Below are positions 54,981 through 64,000 of a DNA stretch of 64,000 nucleotides, one piece after another. Origin of the DNA: Gerris lacustris (taxonomy: Eukaryota; Arthropoda; Insecta; Hemiptera; Gerridae); contig OX578286.1 of NCBI GenBank assembly GCA_951217055.1, forward strand, positions 7,480,033-7,544,032, in the 5' to 3' direction. Every line of letters starts with the position of its first letter. The first letter of the stretch is position 1. The notes under the pieces were generated by a model. It saw nothing but the letters and a program-made list of their open reading frames with translations, was not told the origin of the DNA and searched no databases. The translations under genes were made by a program, and so were the position numbers.

Positions 54981-55433
54981 GGTTTAAATGTTTCTACAAA
55001 GTTATGTTTATTGGAGCCACGTCTTTTTTTTATTTAACTGCAATGCTAATTGTGAAGACTATTCATTTTAATATACAGACTCAGAGAAGGATTTTTAACT
55101 TTTGTATATATTTCCTGTATTTTGGTCAAAAAGTTTCCCTATAAACGGGTTGGTTGTACGTGAAAATCATTAGAAAATTTCGTAACTCTTCCGCGTCACA
55201 CATCCTCAAAAACGTGACACTTCTTTGGTAGTTAGGTCAAGGCTAAAGCATGTTCTAGGCTAAAATTAGGCGGAAATCCCCATAAATCAAACAAAAAATT
55301 AAAAGATCTCTTGATCGGTCTCCCGAAGGGTCACAATGTTTTTTGTCGGTAATGAGAAAAAGGCAAATTCATTTTTTTCGGGACATTGGAATCACCCTTT
55401 AATAAGGTATTTGCATGAATTATTTAAAAAATT
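54981..55433. other. Intergenic, nothing recognised
   Basis: Shares cccgaagggtcacaatgttttt with 5910-5930, so partly an old repeat. Confidence 0.3.
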
Positions 55434-55446
55434 TAGGACTAGCCGT

Positions 55447-55920
55447 GGGAGCCAGGGTAGCCGAGCGTGTTAGGGCGCTCGCTCAGCTATCAATAAGTCG
55501 AGGCAACTCGAGGTCGTGGGTTCGATCCCGTGCCATGATACTCTGAATTGCATCAATGAATCGTGGACGGTGCAGGACGAGGGACACCCTTTATGGGGAC
55601 TCTTCCCCCACTCTTTGGTGTGGGTCCGATCCGTGTCATGACGATGTAATTTGTATCTATGGTTTGAGGACGGAGCAGGGCGAGGGACACCCTTTATGGG
55701 ACTCTTCCCCCATGCTTTGACGCACGCTTATATAGCTTACTAATGACCAGACCATACTCGCTTCGGCGGTACAATGTACAAATGTATGATGTGTGAAGTA
55801 GCTGGAACTCTCCACCACGGTGCGTAAAAAGGGCCTAAGTGATGGCCTAATTGCAAGGTTCGAACAAGTGGTTCGTCCTACCAGTTCTAGTAGGAAGTAC
55901 TAGACTACTACTACTACTAC
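55447..55920 (+). mobile_element. tRNA-derived SINE, full copy with 13-bp target duplication
   Basis: Head gggagccagggtagccgagc (A box region) and ggtcgtgggttcgatcccg (B box), a body with two copies of gagggacaccctttatgggg, and a tail of (TAC/TAG)n. TAGGACTAGCCGT flanks it at 55434-55446 and 55921-55933. Confidence 0.8.
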
Positions 55921-55933
55921 TAGGACTAGCCGT

Positions 55934-56600
55934 AGCTGGTATATTTTAATTTATAAAACCAATTAGGAATGTAAAATTTAAAAAAGTAAATATATACATG
56001 TAACCTACTCTTCAAGAGCTCATTCAATTTTTTTTTAAAAAAATACAAATTTTGTCCCACTGTGCATGGGTACACACAAAATTTGCAATTTATAAAAATT
56101 GCAAATTTTATAAGGTATTGAAATTTAGATCACAGATAAACATATATCAAGTTTCTAAAATGGCGGCCACCATCCCTAAATGAACCAAATAAGTGCACAC
56201 CTATGATGCAAATTTATAATACGAGTATATGCACCCCATACTTCTCAAAATTGTAACTTTTTATGCATATTTCAGTAAAAAAAAAAAAATAATAATCAGA
56301 ATGTGGGATGTATGAATTTTTATGATCGAAGAAGCCAGTAAAAAGTAGCTTGCTTGCAAGTACTTTACGGGATTTTTATTACAATGCAGTAGCTGCAACA
56401 ATAACAGTTTGGAGTATGTAATTATAACATTAATACAACGGTCGCGGAAAAAATATATAGTAACAACGCAATAAGTATAGTGTTAACAAATTCAATGTAC
56501 GATTTTCATTTTAAAGAAAATCATAATAAAATATTTATCACATAAATATCGTTTATTTTTTTAAAATTTCAAATACTTTTGATTATAGTTATTTTTGAAA
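55934..56600. other. Upstream region of gene E
   Basis: AT-rich. 56405-56560 keeps text shared with the distal flanks of genes A and B (acggtcgcggaaaa, acgcaataagtatag), suggesting the duplicated unit included about 300 bp of upstream DNA. Confidence 0.45.
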
Positions 56601-56614
56601 GTATTTTTGTATTT

Positions 56615-56704
56615 TTATCAATAATAAAGGAGATAAGTATAAATAAGATATGATTTTATTTTTTTTTATAAATAGATGAATCAATTATGTTTCAATTCAT
56701 TCAG
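56615..56704 (+). promoter_or_regulatory. Promoter of knottin gene E
   Basis: TTATCAATAATA 56615-56626, GATATGATTTT 56646-56656, TATAAATA 56667-56674, initiator TCATTC with predicted +1 A at 56699 (32 bases). Confidence 0.8.
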
Positions 56705-56757
56705 AGGCTCACCGTTGAAAAAAGTTTAACTCGTGAGATACATTTGTTGACAAAATA

Positions 56758-57066
56758 ATGAAATTAGCACCAATTTTATTTCTGGCTTTAGTAGGAGTTT
56801 GTTGGGTTAATGGTCAAGCACCAACTACAGCTGCACCAACTACAGCTGCTCCAACTACAGCTGCACCAACTACAGCTGCTCCAACTACAGCTGCTCCAAC
56901 TACAGCTGCTCCAACTTCCACTACAGAAGAACCCACTTCCACTACAGAAGAACCTACTTCCACGACAGAAGAACCCACTTCCACTACAGAAGAAACCACT
57001 GATACAACAGCTACAACCGAGAAACCTACCACAGCAAAACCACTTTGCAAAAATTTCCTAGAAAGA
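56758..57066 (+). CDS. Knottin gene E, exon 1: signal peptide and Pro/Thr-rich linker
   Basis: 103 codons. Signal peptide residues 1-19 ([19 protein letters not shown]). The linker is a run of six APTTA pentads, then five PTSTTEE heptads, then [13 protein letters not shown]. Cysteine 1 is residue 97, followed by KNFLER. Donor AGA|GTAAGT at 57066/57067, phase 0. The linker repeats differ in both unit and composition from gene A, so they were amplified independently after the genes split. Precursor 135 residues, secreted; the linker is probably O-glycosylated. Confidence 0.85.
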
Positions 57067-57600
57067 GTAAGTAAATTATAATATAATTCAATAAAAAAAA
57101 TAAATAAATAAATAAAATGTGTAAAAATCTCACGCATTAGAAATGAAACTTAAATTCTTGAATGCTACACTTACACACTATGTTCATATAAAAGATGAAA
57201 TTAATAATAATAGTATATTATGTTACAAGGCAGTGAAGTGAGTTTTTTCTTTACCGCGGCAATTACATTTACTGTCGAGCGAAGCGAGACAGTAAATATT
57301 GCCAAGGTAAAGAAAAAACACTTCAAAGTCGCGTAGCATATGCTATTTTTTCCGAGGTAGCAGACAATGAAAAAACATTAAATATTAGTCACTAATCAAT
57401 ATATAATAATAACAAATATTAGTACATACTTAAGACTTAAAAAAAGAAACCTTAAAATGAGGTTACACTATATGAAAAGATAAATAAAACGCATTGACAT
57501 CTAGCGGATTTTTATCGTACTAGAAGCATTTCTACAAAGACTGCAGCACTACTAACGGAAGTTTTGACAACTACCCGCCGTAAAGAAAAAATCTTTTAGT
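57067..57600 (+). other. Gene E intron, first part
   Basis: Contains a small palindrome at 57245-57330 (tttaccgcggcaattacatt against the 57300-57320 inverse, with gtcgagcgaagcgagac in the middle), a worn foldback. No ORF. Confidence 0.4.
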
Positions 57601-57604
57601 GCCT

Positions 57605-57735
57605 AGGACGTAAAAGATTTTTTCTTTACAGCTAGGAGTAATGAAAAGATTTTTTAAGTCCACGTAATGAAAAAATGGATTTTAGCTATGTTTTTTAGGC
57701 TCTAAAGTTACTATTTCACAGCCTACCACGGAAAA
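57605..57735. repeat. Dispersed repeat shared with 43070-43215
   Basis: Near-identical over about 130 bp (cagctaggagtaatgaaaag to cacagcctaccacgg). Confidence 0.6.
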
Positions 57736-58029
57736 AGATTATTAATCAATATGGTACACCCTTCTAAATTTTATGAGAGATAATCCAGATGGTTTCAAAG
57801 CAGTAAATTAAAATGATAACGCTATTTCATGGTTTGAGAGACGTTTCGACCCTTAATCTAAGGTCATCTTTAGTCGTTTTATATTTTCATATTCTAAAAT
57901 TTAAACAATAATTATAATTAATACAACATTCCTTTAAAAATTTAACCTAATTAAGAAATCCTTATTTAATTTAATATTTATCTCTTAAATTGTATAACAG
58001 ATGACAATTTGTTAATAAAAGATTTAATA

Positions 58030-59970
58030 GTACATTACGTCTAGTGCGGAAATAGTATTTTTCATGCGAGTGTGGAGTTTGCACCCGAGCGATAGCGAGG
58101 GTAGTAAAACCACACGAGCAAAGCATTATGCCGTTTTCGCACGAGTTGCGTACCGTACTTTATATACAATTATTGGATTTTAATAATAAATACAAAAGAA
58201 ATAGATTGCCAATTAGTGTGGCACATAGCTTCCTCGCATCCTATCATATAGTTTATTGTTATATTAACATTAAAATGATTTTTATATTACTTTATTGTTA
58301 TATTGTTAATTGAGTAAAAATTATTAATTGTTTTAGCGATCTTTAACACTTCATAGCGGTGTCGCTGTTGGTTCTATTAAAAAATTGTATTTGAAAAAAA
58401 TGTCTCCTGGAATAAATTTAAATAAAATTAAATTTTTTCCCCGACCTAAAATTCCAATTTTAAATTTGAAGTTCACGTTTACGTTAAAAAGAAAGTTCAC
58501 GTTTTTATAATTAACGGACACACAGACCGACAGACAGACAGACACGAGACCAAAAATGTTCCCTGATGTCTGAAACGGATTTCTGTCTTGGAATTTTTAA
58601 AATCGGAGGCATAAAAGTTTTTCGTTCTCAAAAGTGAACACAATGCTTCCGTTACCTTCGGTAAGCTCGGAAGCAAATAGTACATTACGTGTCGAGTGCG
58701 GAAAGTAGCATTTTGCATGCAAGTGTGGAGTTTAAAAAAAAACTCCCTCGCTGTCGCTCGGGTAGTAAAACCACACGAGCAATGCAAAATGCCGTTTTCG
58801 CACGAGATGCGTACCGTACTTTATCTACGATTGTTAGATTTAAATAATAAATACAGAAAAAAATAAACTTGCTGTATGTAAGTTCGTATCTCTTCTCTTG
58901 ATAAAGATGGCATTAATCTTGAGTTGTATTTTTTGCCGAATTAATTATTTCTGGAGGAGTATTATTCTCTACATTTTCGTCAAAGCCACTTGATTCATTC
59001 ATTGTTTTTCACTAAAAACTCGATATAAAGAGTTACTTTAATAAAAGAATAGCAACTTAGTTTTGTTAAATGTAAACAAACTCGCTATTCGTGCGTAAAG
59101 CTGAAAAATTCCTCTTCTTTACCGCCCTAGGGTGGTAAAGAAGAGGAATTGTTCAGAACTATGAGACGCGCATGCGCAATGAATACAAGTACGTAAATAA
59201 TCACTTTCTACGCATCTAAACAGAGATATAATGTTTATATTTCGTATCAATAGTAGTATAGTAGATAAAATTAATAAACTCCCTGTATGTAAGTTCGTAT
59301 GATAAAGATGACATTAATTCATTAGTCGTGTTTTGTGCAGAATTAATTATTTCGGGAGGCTTATTATTCTCCTTATTTTCGTCATAAATACTTAAATCAC
59401 TCATTGTTTTTCACTGAAAACTCGATATAAACAGTTACTTTAATTAAACAAACAACAAATTAGTTTTGTTAAATATAAAGAAACTCGCTAATCGTGCGTT
59501 AAGGTGAAGAATTATTCTTTTTACTGCACTAGGGCGGAAAAAGAGAAATTATTAAACGCGCCTGCGCAATGAATACAAGTACGTAAAGAATCTCTTTCTA
59601 CGCATCTAAACAGAGATACAATGTTTATATTTTGTATCAATCGTAGATAATAGTACATTACGCGTCTAGTGCGGAAAGTAGTAAATTGCAGTTTTCGCAA
59701 GAGTTGCGTACCGTACTTTATCTACGATTGTTAGTTTTAAATAATAAATACAGAAAAAATTATACTTGCTATATGTAAGTTCGTATCTCTCTCTTGATTT
59801 TAATAATAAATACAGCAAAAAACAGTTACTTTAATTAAACAAACAGCACGAAAATCGTGCGATATGGTGAAGAATTGTGAAACGCGCAAGCGTAATGAAT
59901 ATAACTACGAAAGGCATCACTTTATTCACTATCTAAACAGAGATAAAATGTTTATATTTTGTATCAATCG
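58030..59970. repeat. Repeat complex: GTGCGGAAA foldbacks and 390-bp tandem units
   Basis: Foldback units at 58030-58180, 58677-58840 and 59652-59740 have ends agtacattacgY.tagtgcgg and cgcacgagttgcgtaccgta, with gtgtgg/ccacac inside. Between them 58870-59255 and 59270-59640 are tandem copies (tatgtaagttcgtat, tgtttttcactRaaaactcg, cgcgcatgcgcaatgaatac), and 59745-59970 is a third, shortened one. On the minus strand each unit begins a short ORF with DEN.ENN.PPEIINSA. 58195-58270 and 58320-58500 are pieces of the GCCAATTAGTGTGG repeat and the GTTCC element. All lie in the gene E intron. Confidence 0.55.
59216..59404 (-). CDS. Short ORF conserved between repeat units, possible recombinase N-terminus
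   Basis: 62 codons on the minus strand, MSDLSIYDENKENNKPPEII and then NTTNELMSSLSY. The sister unit (59002-58880) encodes the same opening with MNESSGFDENVENNTPPEII and a quick stop. The conserved peptide across two copies implies ancestral coding. It loosely recalls the N-terminal part of tyrosine-recombinase (Crypton-like) elements of insects; that assignment is weak. Confidence 0.25.
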   Translation of the reverse strand: MSDLSIYDENKENNKPPEIINSAQNTTNELMSSLSYELTYREFINFIYYTTIDTKYKHYISV

Positions 59971-59984
59971 TAGATAAATTGCTC

Positions 59985-60185
59985 TTTTTTTTTCATTTTG
60001 CCTTATCTCCGCTAAATATTAATATTTAGTTAATTTTAAATTTTCATACTTGTCTCTTATCTAACTTCGCCATGTAGTAGTTAGCATTGTATACTTAGCA
60101 GTGTGATTTTCTAATTTTTATCTAATGAAAAGCGTAAAGAACTTTGTTCCAAACGGGTGCCCCGCGACATTAAACTTATTTATTT
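59985..60185 (-). repeat. GTTCC element, left end, minus strand
   Basis: Inverted landmarks (ctccgctaaatattaatatt, cttatctaacttcgcc), GGAACTTTGTTCC-type palindrome at about 60138-60150, then gggtgccccgcgac. Confidence 0.55.
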
Positions 60186-60339
60186 ATTTTTATTTTTCAA
60201 AAATATATATCCTTGTCTGATTCATCTGGTTTAGTGAAGCCACAATCTTCGAAAAATCAAGTTAAAAAAAATATTAATGTTCACTATTTCGAGGTTAAAA
60301 AAATTTGAATCATGGATGTTTTTGGGCATTGAATTGACA

Positions 60340-60610
60340 TAACGACATTTCAATGTTTTTTCATAGAGTGGAGAAAATCAGAATACCTTTTAGTCTAATT
60401 GATATAGTAGATGGATCTTAAGCTGTCAAATTATCAAACATTAATCCATTTTGATTACCATTTGGTCCGCTAGGAGCTCTCATGTCATTTTATTTTAAAT
60501 ATTTAGAACTTCTATCGGCGAAATATAGTACTACAATGAATAAAAGTGATAATAAAACTACCTTCTATAAAATTCGAACTTACTGGCATCATATTTAAAA
60601 CGTCGCATTA
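60340..60610 (-). repeat. Ty3/gypsy deletion derivative
   Basis: Same LTR-to-gag-end junction as 28570-28790, in inverted orientation (ccgctaggagctctcatgtc next to agaacttctatcggcg). Confidence 0.45.
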
Positions 60611-61034
60611 TGCATATCTTCTACTGAAACTTCATCACAACTATCGTCAAAATATTGTACTATAACTGAAAACTTATCGACCTCCTGTTAAGTCCTAAAT
60701 TCCTGGTAAGATATTTTAAAGCATCACATTTTTCATATCGTTTATTACGTGACGGTAATTTATTCTGTCCCCCAAAGCTAAAATATAATATCCATTTTAA
60801 TAACTCCCTGTTACACATGTAAAACTTTTTGGTGTCGGTTTTTAGTAAAGCTTTTCGAATTTATGTGCCATAGCCAAGACATGAAAATGTCAAAAATTAT
60901 ACTTACTTATCTTCAAAAGAAAAATAGCTGATCCTTAATTCAAGGGAAACCCTTAATACAATAAATTTGTACATACAATATTATGATGCAATAAATTTAT
61001 ACATACAATATATGATGCAATAAATTTTCATTTC
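60611..61034 (+). other. Gene E intron, last part
   Basis: AT-rich. tacatacaatattatgatgc is duplicated in tandem (60970-61025). No ORF. Confidence 0.35.
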
Positions 61035-61100
61035 TCTTATTCCAATTCAAGTGACAGTATTGCTCATCTACACATTTTTTTTTTTTTTTTTTTGTTACAG

Positions 61101-61199
61101 TGTAATCCTAAAACCGATACTTGTTGCAGTGGCCTCATTATAATTGATTGCCTTCAGGGATTATTAACTGGTGTATACACGTGTGGAATTGGACTTTAA
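61101..61199 (+). CDS. Knottin gene E, exon 2
   Basis: 32 codons plus TAA after a long T tract and ttgttacag. Spacing C-x6-CC-x7-C-x10-C, starting CNPKTDTCC (identical to gene C over nine residues) and ending CGIGL. Less basic than gene A. AATAAA-type signals occur at 61259-61275. Intron length from exon 1 is 4.0 kb. Confidence 0.85.
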   Translation, partial: CNPKTDTCCSGLIIIDCLQGLLTGVYTCGIGL

Positions 61200-61279
61200 T
61201 ACTTATTAATTGTATTATTCAGCCTAATGAATGATTTTTTGTAAAAAAAAAAAATAATAATAATAAATAAATAAAAAAT

Positions 61280-61350
61280 AGACTGCCAATTAGTGTGGCA
61301 CATAGCTTCCTCGCATCCTATCATGTACTTTATTGTTATATTAATATAAT
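61280..61350 (+). repeat. GCCAATTAGTGTGG dispersed repeat
   Basis: actgccaattagtgtggcac and tcctcgcatcctatcatgta, nearly identical to 58195-58265 and 3150-3215. Confidence 0.6.
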
Positions 61351-62560
61351 TGGTATATTACTTTAGTTATGTTATAGCATTATTTTAAATAAAGTTGATG
61401 AGGGTATGTAAAATAAATATACGGAAAGGAAAGAGCAGTGGCAAAATTCAAAGTGTTCGTAAGCAAAAGTCGGTAGGAGTAAGAGTAGGTTTATAGTTTG
61501 AGAGAAGTTCGATAACGTGTGCACTGAAGTGAATACAAGAGTGTACAGATGTGACACTCAGTTCTATACTAAACATAAATAAATAAAATGCAAGATTAAG
61601 CTTGGTCAAATGCCTTCTACTTGTCAAAAAAAACGAGATATAACCTATACAATTTAGTCATACATAAATGGCCAAATAAATTATTTACCTTGTTCTTTAT
61701 AGAACTGAAAACATCACCTAAAGATTTAAGAATAAAGTTTTTACCGGAATAACGAATTTAGATAAAGTTTCTAAAGAGAAAATTTTGTATAATACAAAAT
61801 AGTAGTAATTGTAATTATTGGACGCCAGTCAGACTTATCTGACAACAAACAAACAGAAATTTTATATGTCGATACTGAAATAACAAACTGATATCTTTCA
61901 ATACAAATGCTTAATTGAGTGTCGCAAAATCTACGGCAAGCTCAGAATAGTGGATTCGAATCTAACAAAATGTTTACTTAAATATGTCGGAAATGGAGAT
62001 TTACCACTTTAGGCGAAATCTGTATTCCATTCCATAACCTAACCTACATAAATTTTATTGAACTTTAACGAAACGGGTTCAACTTATCGGTCCTTGTGGA
62101 AGTCTTCTCCCGGCTTCAGCGGATGTTCGAAGCTGTCTTGTCTTCGGGAATCTTGAAATAACCTGCTCACATGTCGATAAGTTCAAACTCGAAAAGGAGA
62201 TTTCATGTCGGGACTGGGCCCCGATCTCGAACTGAAATAACGAATGACAAAGAAGTATAGATTGACGGAACGAACGGAATGATAATGTTAAGAAATAGAA
62301 ACTATACCGCATATAACCAAAAATTAACATAAAGTTACACAACGCCAACATAAGTTGGCTGGAGGAATAAAAGAAGAGTTATTTAAGATTGAATTAAATT
62401 AAAATTGGAAACAGCCACAGCTTCCATCTTCCTAACATCACAAACGGCAAACTTGGTTTCACCACAAGATCAAAAAAACGAATCTAGCTTCAAAAAAACG
62501 AAAACGAAAGAAGAGGTATCTGTATCTCCTTGGAGATAGAGATACCTTTTCTGTTACATA
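61351..62560. other. Intergenic, nothing recognised
   Basis: No gene-like ORF. Only short unremarkable ORFs on the minus strand. Mixed-composition unique DNA, somewhat less AT-rich after 62050. Confidence 0.3.
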
Positions 62561-62564
62561 CAGA

Positions 62565-63110
62565 TACCTGTTAAATATTTAGGATCCCAAATCACTGATG
62601 ATAACAGTGTATCAGAGGAGGTAAAAGCGAGGCTGGCCGCAGGAAACAGGTGTTACTTCTCCTTAACGAAACTTCTAAGAAGTAGACTCTTAAGTCGAAA
62701 CTTAAAGATTAAAGTATATATTACCGTCATCAGACCTGTTGTACTGTTACAGTACGGATCGGAGACATGGTCTCTTACGAACTCTGATGAAAACCTCTTA
62801 TGGCGTTGGGAGAGAAAATTATTGAGAAGGATTTTCGGCCCAGTGAACGAGGATGGAAGACGGAGAATTCGGTGGAATGAAGAGCTACGTATCCTTTACG
62901 GCAAACCGGACCCGGTGGCTGAAATCAAGAAAAATAGGCTGAGGTGGCGGAAGATGGCTTAGAGGACGCCTAGGCTGATATGGCTCGATGAGGTGGAGGA
63001 TGATCTAAGGACGATAGGGGTTAGGAGATGGAGGGCTGTTGCGCAGCAGTGGGAAATCTGGAGAAGCGAAGTGCTGCAGGCCCAGGCTCTTCGAGAGCTG
63101 TAGCACCGAG
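62565..63110 (+). pseudogene. LINE reverse transcriptase C-terminal remnant
   Basis: The plus strand reads VKYLGSQITDDNSVSEEVKA, VIRPVVLLQYGSETWSL, LLWRWERKLLRRIFGP and EIKKNRLRWRKM, a stop, then WLDEVEDDLRTIGVRRW to the final stop. This is the conserved C-terminal region of the endonuclease-reverse transcriptase LINEs common in insects, here 5'-truncated and with at least one nonsense codon. Related in layout to 22210-22961 but a different subfamily. Confidence 0.7.
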
Positions 63111-63609
63111 GATGATGATCTCCTTGGAGATGTAAACAAACTATACGGGTCGCTAAGGTAACCTTCTCCATCTAAAACCGTTGCCAGGGTTGCCGGAAAC
63201 AGATGTTCAAAACAACCTAACTTATGAGAATTATTAAAATTAACTAAACTTTAAATCGGAAAAACGCCGGTGTTTTCCCCAAAGAAAAATTAAAATAACT
63301 ATACTGAAAGAAAAATAAAGTCGATCATAAACAAAATGTTGATAAAGACGGGGGGGGGGGGGGGGGTCTGAAACAAGCCCAAAAAAAAAATATAAATAGT
63401 TCTTACATTCACCGCTAGATTTCGGGACCTACACAATTTTCCCTCTGACTTGGCCAACCACGGCACACAGATACCAAATGAAGCCTGGTCGCCTGGTCTC
63501 AAGGTCCCTAGGCTCTATGTGCTATTGAAGAGGTAGGTTAAATAGACAGGTGAGGAAAATAAGCCACCTCCATTTTTCCTCGTCTATCTCCCTCCCCACG
63601 TTCTCTCCA
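63111..63609. other. Intergenic with G run
   Basis: A run of G at 63350-63366. The minus-strand ORFs here have no recognisable features. Confidence 0.3.
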
Positions 63610-64000
63610 TAATAAATACTATTAATAGTTAGCGACATTTAACACTTCATAGCGGTGTCGCTGTTGGTTTTACCAAGAAATTGTATTTGAAAAAAGTGTT
63701 TGTCTCATTGAATTGATAAAGTTAATTATTTTTCCTCCTTTTACCTAAAATTCCAATTTTAAATTTTAAGTTTACGATTCGCGAGCGTCGCGCGCGAGCG
63801 CTTGGGCAGATAACGTTGTCCAACGAACTCGCCTTGCGCATTGGTAAAACGAACATGTCTACCAAATTTTACTTTATTATATATTGTTATATTACTTTAT
63901 TGATATATTGTTTTTTGTGTAAAAACTATTAATAGTTTTAGCGATCTTTAACAATTCATAGAGGTGTCGCTGTTGGTTTGACTAAAAAATTGTATTAAAA
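63610..64000 (+). repeat. GTTCC element pieces at the window edge
   Basis: 63625-63880 runs from the cttcatagcggtgtcgctgt block to accaaattttac. 63930-64000 starts the same block again (gcgatctttaacaattcata), so two pieces lie in tandem and the second leaves the window. Confidence 0.5.

Noticed and set aside
56814..57137. Val-rich minus-strand ORF over gene E exon 1
   Set aside because: Reverse reading of the APTTA and PTSTTEE repeats.

Overview
This window is eukaryotic nuclear DNA, very AT-rich, with split genes (GT..AG introns), TATA plus Inr core promoters, microsatellites and dense transposon debris. The debris types (jockey-like and other LINEs, Ty3/gypsy, BEL/Pao, piggyBac, hAT, PIF/Harbinger, tRNA-derived SINEs) and the TCATTC/TCATTT initiator point to an insect; the order cannot be told from sequence alone. 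No bacterial-style operons, rRNA genes or CRISPR arrays are present.

The host content is one tandem family of small secreted proteins. Four complete plus-strand genes (exon 1 at 16879, 35127, 41088, 56758) and one minus-strand copy (exon 1 at 53873, start codon lost) share the same layout: a 19-20 residue signal peptide, a Thr/Pro-rich linker that varies from about 8 to 92 residues, then a six-cysteine domain with spacing C-x6-C-x6-CC-x7-C-x9/10-C. A phase-0 intron falls exactly before cysteine 2, and every exon 2 encodes only the last five cysteines. The spacing matches the inhibitor cystine knot (knottin) framework. Two more members at the left end (1-2440 and 8321-9065) are long mucin-like Thr/Pro repeat proteins. 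The 8321 gene has the same promoter and a related signal peptide, but no knottin exon was found for either. Both carry frame breaks.

All promoters that can be seen share a module: TTATCAATAATA (or a decayed version), GATATGA, TATAAATA, and an initiator whose A lies exactly 32 bases from the first T of the TATA box. This suggests co-expression in one secretory tissue (an inference).

Layout: 1-2440 mucin gene remnant; 2.4-8.2 kb repeats, a tRNA-bearing palindrome and (TA)n; 8.2-9.1 kb mucin-like gene; 9.4-16.5 kb foldbacks, a Harbinger fragment and a LINE; 16.7-24.9 kb knottin gene A, whose 7.5-kb intron holds a hAT element, a SINE palindrome and a 100-bp minisatellite; 25-34.8 kb jockey and repeats; 35.0-37.9 kb gene B; 38-40.9 kb satellite and duplicated upstream DNA; 41.0-43.8 kb gene C; 44-48.1 kb SINE, gypsy and BEL fragments; 48.2-54.0 kb inverted copy D of gene C, with a jockey insertion in its intron; 54.3-56.0 kb LINE tail and SINE; 56.6-61.2 kb gene E; 61.3-64 kb LINE fragment and repeats.

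The recurrent element called GTTCC here (ends carrying the self-complementary GGAACGAAGTTCC) occurs more than a dozen times and appears to be an uncatalogued non-autonomous family; the name is mine.
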